From contig DUVT01000068.1 of the NCBI GenBank assembly GCA_012840905.1, forward strand, positions 1-7,175: a stretch of 7,175 nucleotides of DNA, written 5' to 3'. The translations under genes and the position numbers were made by a program. Positions 6,721 through 7,175 of this stretch are shown here, in pieces (the first letter of the stretch is position 1; every line of letters begins with the position of its first letter). This DNA comes from Acholeplasmataceae bacterium (GTDB lineage Bacteria; Bacillota_I; Bacilli_A; ML615J-28; CAG-698). The notes beneath the pieces were generated by a model, which ran no database searches, had not been told where the DNA came from, and was given only the letters and a program-made list of their open reading frames with translations.

Positions 6721-6873
6721 ATGAAATCTACGAAGGATCAGCCGAGTGATAATTCATTATTGGCTGAAGCTGAAAGAGTAGAGTTAACTTCCAGAGCAGG
6801 CGGCTATAAAACTAGAAACTTAGTGAAGAAAGCTGAAGAGATGTTAGCAAATAGTACAACTGCTCAGAAATAA
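6721..6873 (+). CDS. 50-residue protein, possibly a minimal alpha/beta-type small acid-soluble spore protein-like protein
   Basis: A short but well-supported gene: AGGAGG (6707-6712) is 8 bases before the ATG and a strong terminator begins one base into the stop codon. It has no signal peptide or membrane segment. The protein is charged, with a polar N-terminus (about residues 1-12) and a likely helix at the C-terminal side (LVKKAEEMLA). I do not recognise it with certainty. TSRA at 23-26 followed by GGYKTRNLVKKAEEML (27-42) lines up with the conserved end of alpha/beta SASPs (TSRANGSV then GGEITKRLV..AEQQL) if four residues are skipped. If real, it would bind spore DNA, but the usual GPR protease site and first helix are missing, and the length is under the usual 60-70. 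A small unrelated cytoplasmic protein is the alternative. Confidence 0.72.
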   Translation: MKSTKDQPSDNSLLAEAERVELTSRAGGYKTRNLVKKAEEMLANSTTAQK

Positions 6874-6906
6874 GTGGTAGCTTATCTGCCACTTGTTTTT
6901 TGTTTT
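6872..6906 (+). terminator. Intrinsic terminator of the small gene
   Basis: AAGTGGTAG (6872-6880) pairs with CTGCCACTT (6886-6894) through nine base pairs (one G-T) around a CTTAT loop, followed by G and a T-rich run from 6896. The stem begins inside the stop codon. It isolates the small gene from the tRNA promoters just downstream. Confidence 0.92.
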
Positions 6907-6909
6907 GGT

Positions 6910-6938
6910 TTGAAATTATATTCAAAAAATGCTATAAT
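6910..6938 (+). promoter_or_regulatory. Upstream promoter (P1) before tRNA-Pro, extended -10
   Basis: TTGAAA (6910-6915) and TATAAT (6933-6938) are 17 bases apart, and TG at 6930-6931 gives an extended -10. Transcription should start near 6945, about 137 bases before the tRNA. It lies immediately after the terminator of the small gene, so it serves the tRNA or an independent short RNA in 6945-7080. Confidence 0.75.
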
Positions 6939-6989
6939 ATATATGCAAAAAAGTCTGGAAATTAAATATAAAAATATTACAATTTGTAG

Positions 6990-7018
6990 TTGACTTTTTA
7001 GTCGGTTTATTATATAAT
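6990..7018 (+). promoter_or_regulatory. Main promoter (P2) of tRNA-Pro
   Basis: TTGACT (6990-6995) and TATAAT (7013-7018) with a 17-base spacer make a near-consensus sigma-A promoter. The start would be near 7025, leaving a leader of about 57 bases before the mature tRNA end at 7082. This is the usual strength for stable RNA genes. No open reading frame or riboswitch is seen in the leader. Confidence 0.82.
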
Positions 7019-7081
7019 AATATAGCGTGGAAAAAGCGCAATACATTCATCGGACTTTTTTCTTATGAATTTTATTTTAGC

Positions 7082-7158
7082 CGGGAAATAGCTCAGCTTG
7101 GTAGAGCGCTTGGTTTGGGACCAAGATGCCGGAGGTTCAAGTCCTCTCACTCCGACCA
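7082..7158 (+). tRNA. tRNA-Pro (anticodon UGG), CCA encoded, with a mismatched acceptor stem
   Basis: A 77-base cloverleaf. The D stem is GCTC/GAGC, the anticodon stem CTTGG/CCAAG around loop TTTGGGA (anticodon TGG), the T stem GGAGG/CCTCT with loop TTCAAGT, then discriminator A and CCA. C1-G72 and A73 fit proline identity in bacteria. The acceptor arms are CGGGAAA (7082-7088) and CACTCCG (7148-7154). Only four outer pairs form (one G-T), and positions 5:68, 6:67 and 7:66 are A-C, A-A and A-C mismatches. Everything else is normal, so the isotype is secure, but function of the gene as drawn is uncertain. Strong promoters upstream suggest it is, or was, expressed. The window ends 17 bases later. 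Confidence 0.88.
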
Positions 7159-7175
7159 GATTTTAAGCTATAGGA

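Noticed and set aside
1..7175. CRISPR array, insertion sequence, toxin-antitoxin or phage-defence system
   Set aside because: No regularly spaced repeats, transposase, terminal inverted repeats or defence-type domains are visible. The sirtuin is a short single-domain form, unlike the fused SIR2 proteins of Thoeris or other defence systems.

Overview
The window is visibly AT-rich and has a low-G+C Bacillota character: strong AGGAGG-type ribosome binding sites, GTG and TTG starts, TGG used for tryptophan (standard code), and sigma-A promoters with 17-base spacers. Protein styles (RocA-type dehydrogenase, Firmicutes-type sirtuin) fit. I cannot name a genus. An Erysipelotrichia/Haloplasma/Turicibacter-like or clostridial anaerobe is possible, and a small spore-protein-like gene hints at a spore former.

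Positions 1-3684 (+) hold one tightly packed operon. It has the C-terminus of an FAD/NAD-linked oxidoreductase, a two-cluster 4Fe-4S ferredoxin-like subunit, a BFD-type 2Fe-2S subunit, a DAO-family FAD dehydrogenase, and a RocA-type glutamate-semialdehyde (P5C) dehydrogenase. The first four genes overlap by 8-11 bases each, and the last starts 9 bases after its neighbour. The best reading is a multi-subunit dye-linked L-proline dehydrogenase, in the same subunit order (A-F-X-B) that I recall for the Thermococcales enzyme, coupled to P5C dehydrogenase. Together they would take proline to glutamate, passing electrons through flavin and Fe-S centres and to NAD+.

Positions 3690-5642 (+) hold a perfect 11-bp stem-loop with a poor U-tract, then a sirtuin and a membrane-anchored CapA-like protein, closed by a bidirectional terminator. 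The sirtuin and CapA-like gene may be read through from the proline operon, because no clear promoter is visible before them.

Positions 5635-6605 (-) hold a two-gene unit, a pirin (YhhW-like, all four metal ligands present) followed by a tiny YjdJ/NATD1-type acetyltransferase. It has a clear sigma-A promoter at 6638-6666.

Positions 6721-6906 (+) hold a 50-residue protein, not recognised with certainty, whose C-terminal half resembles the conserved end of alpha/beta-type small acid-soluble spore proteins. It has its own terminator. Positions 6910-7158 (+) hold two tandem strong promoters, an AT-rich leader and a tRNA-Pro(UGG) gene whose acceptor stem is unexpectedly mismatched at three inner pairs.
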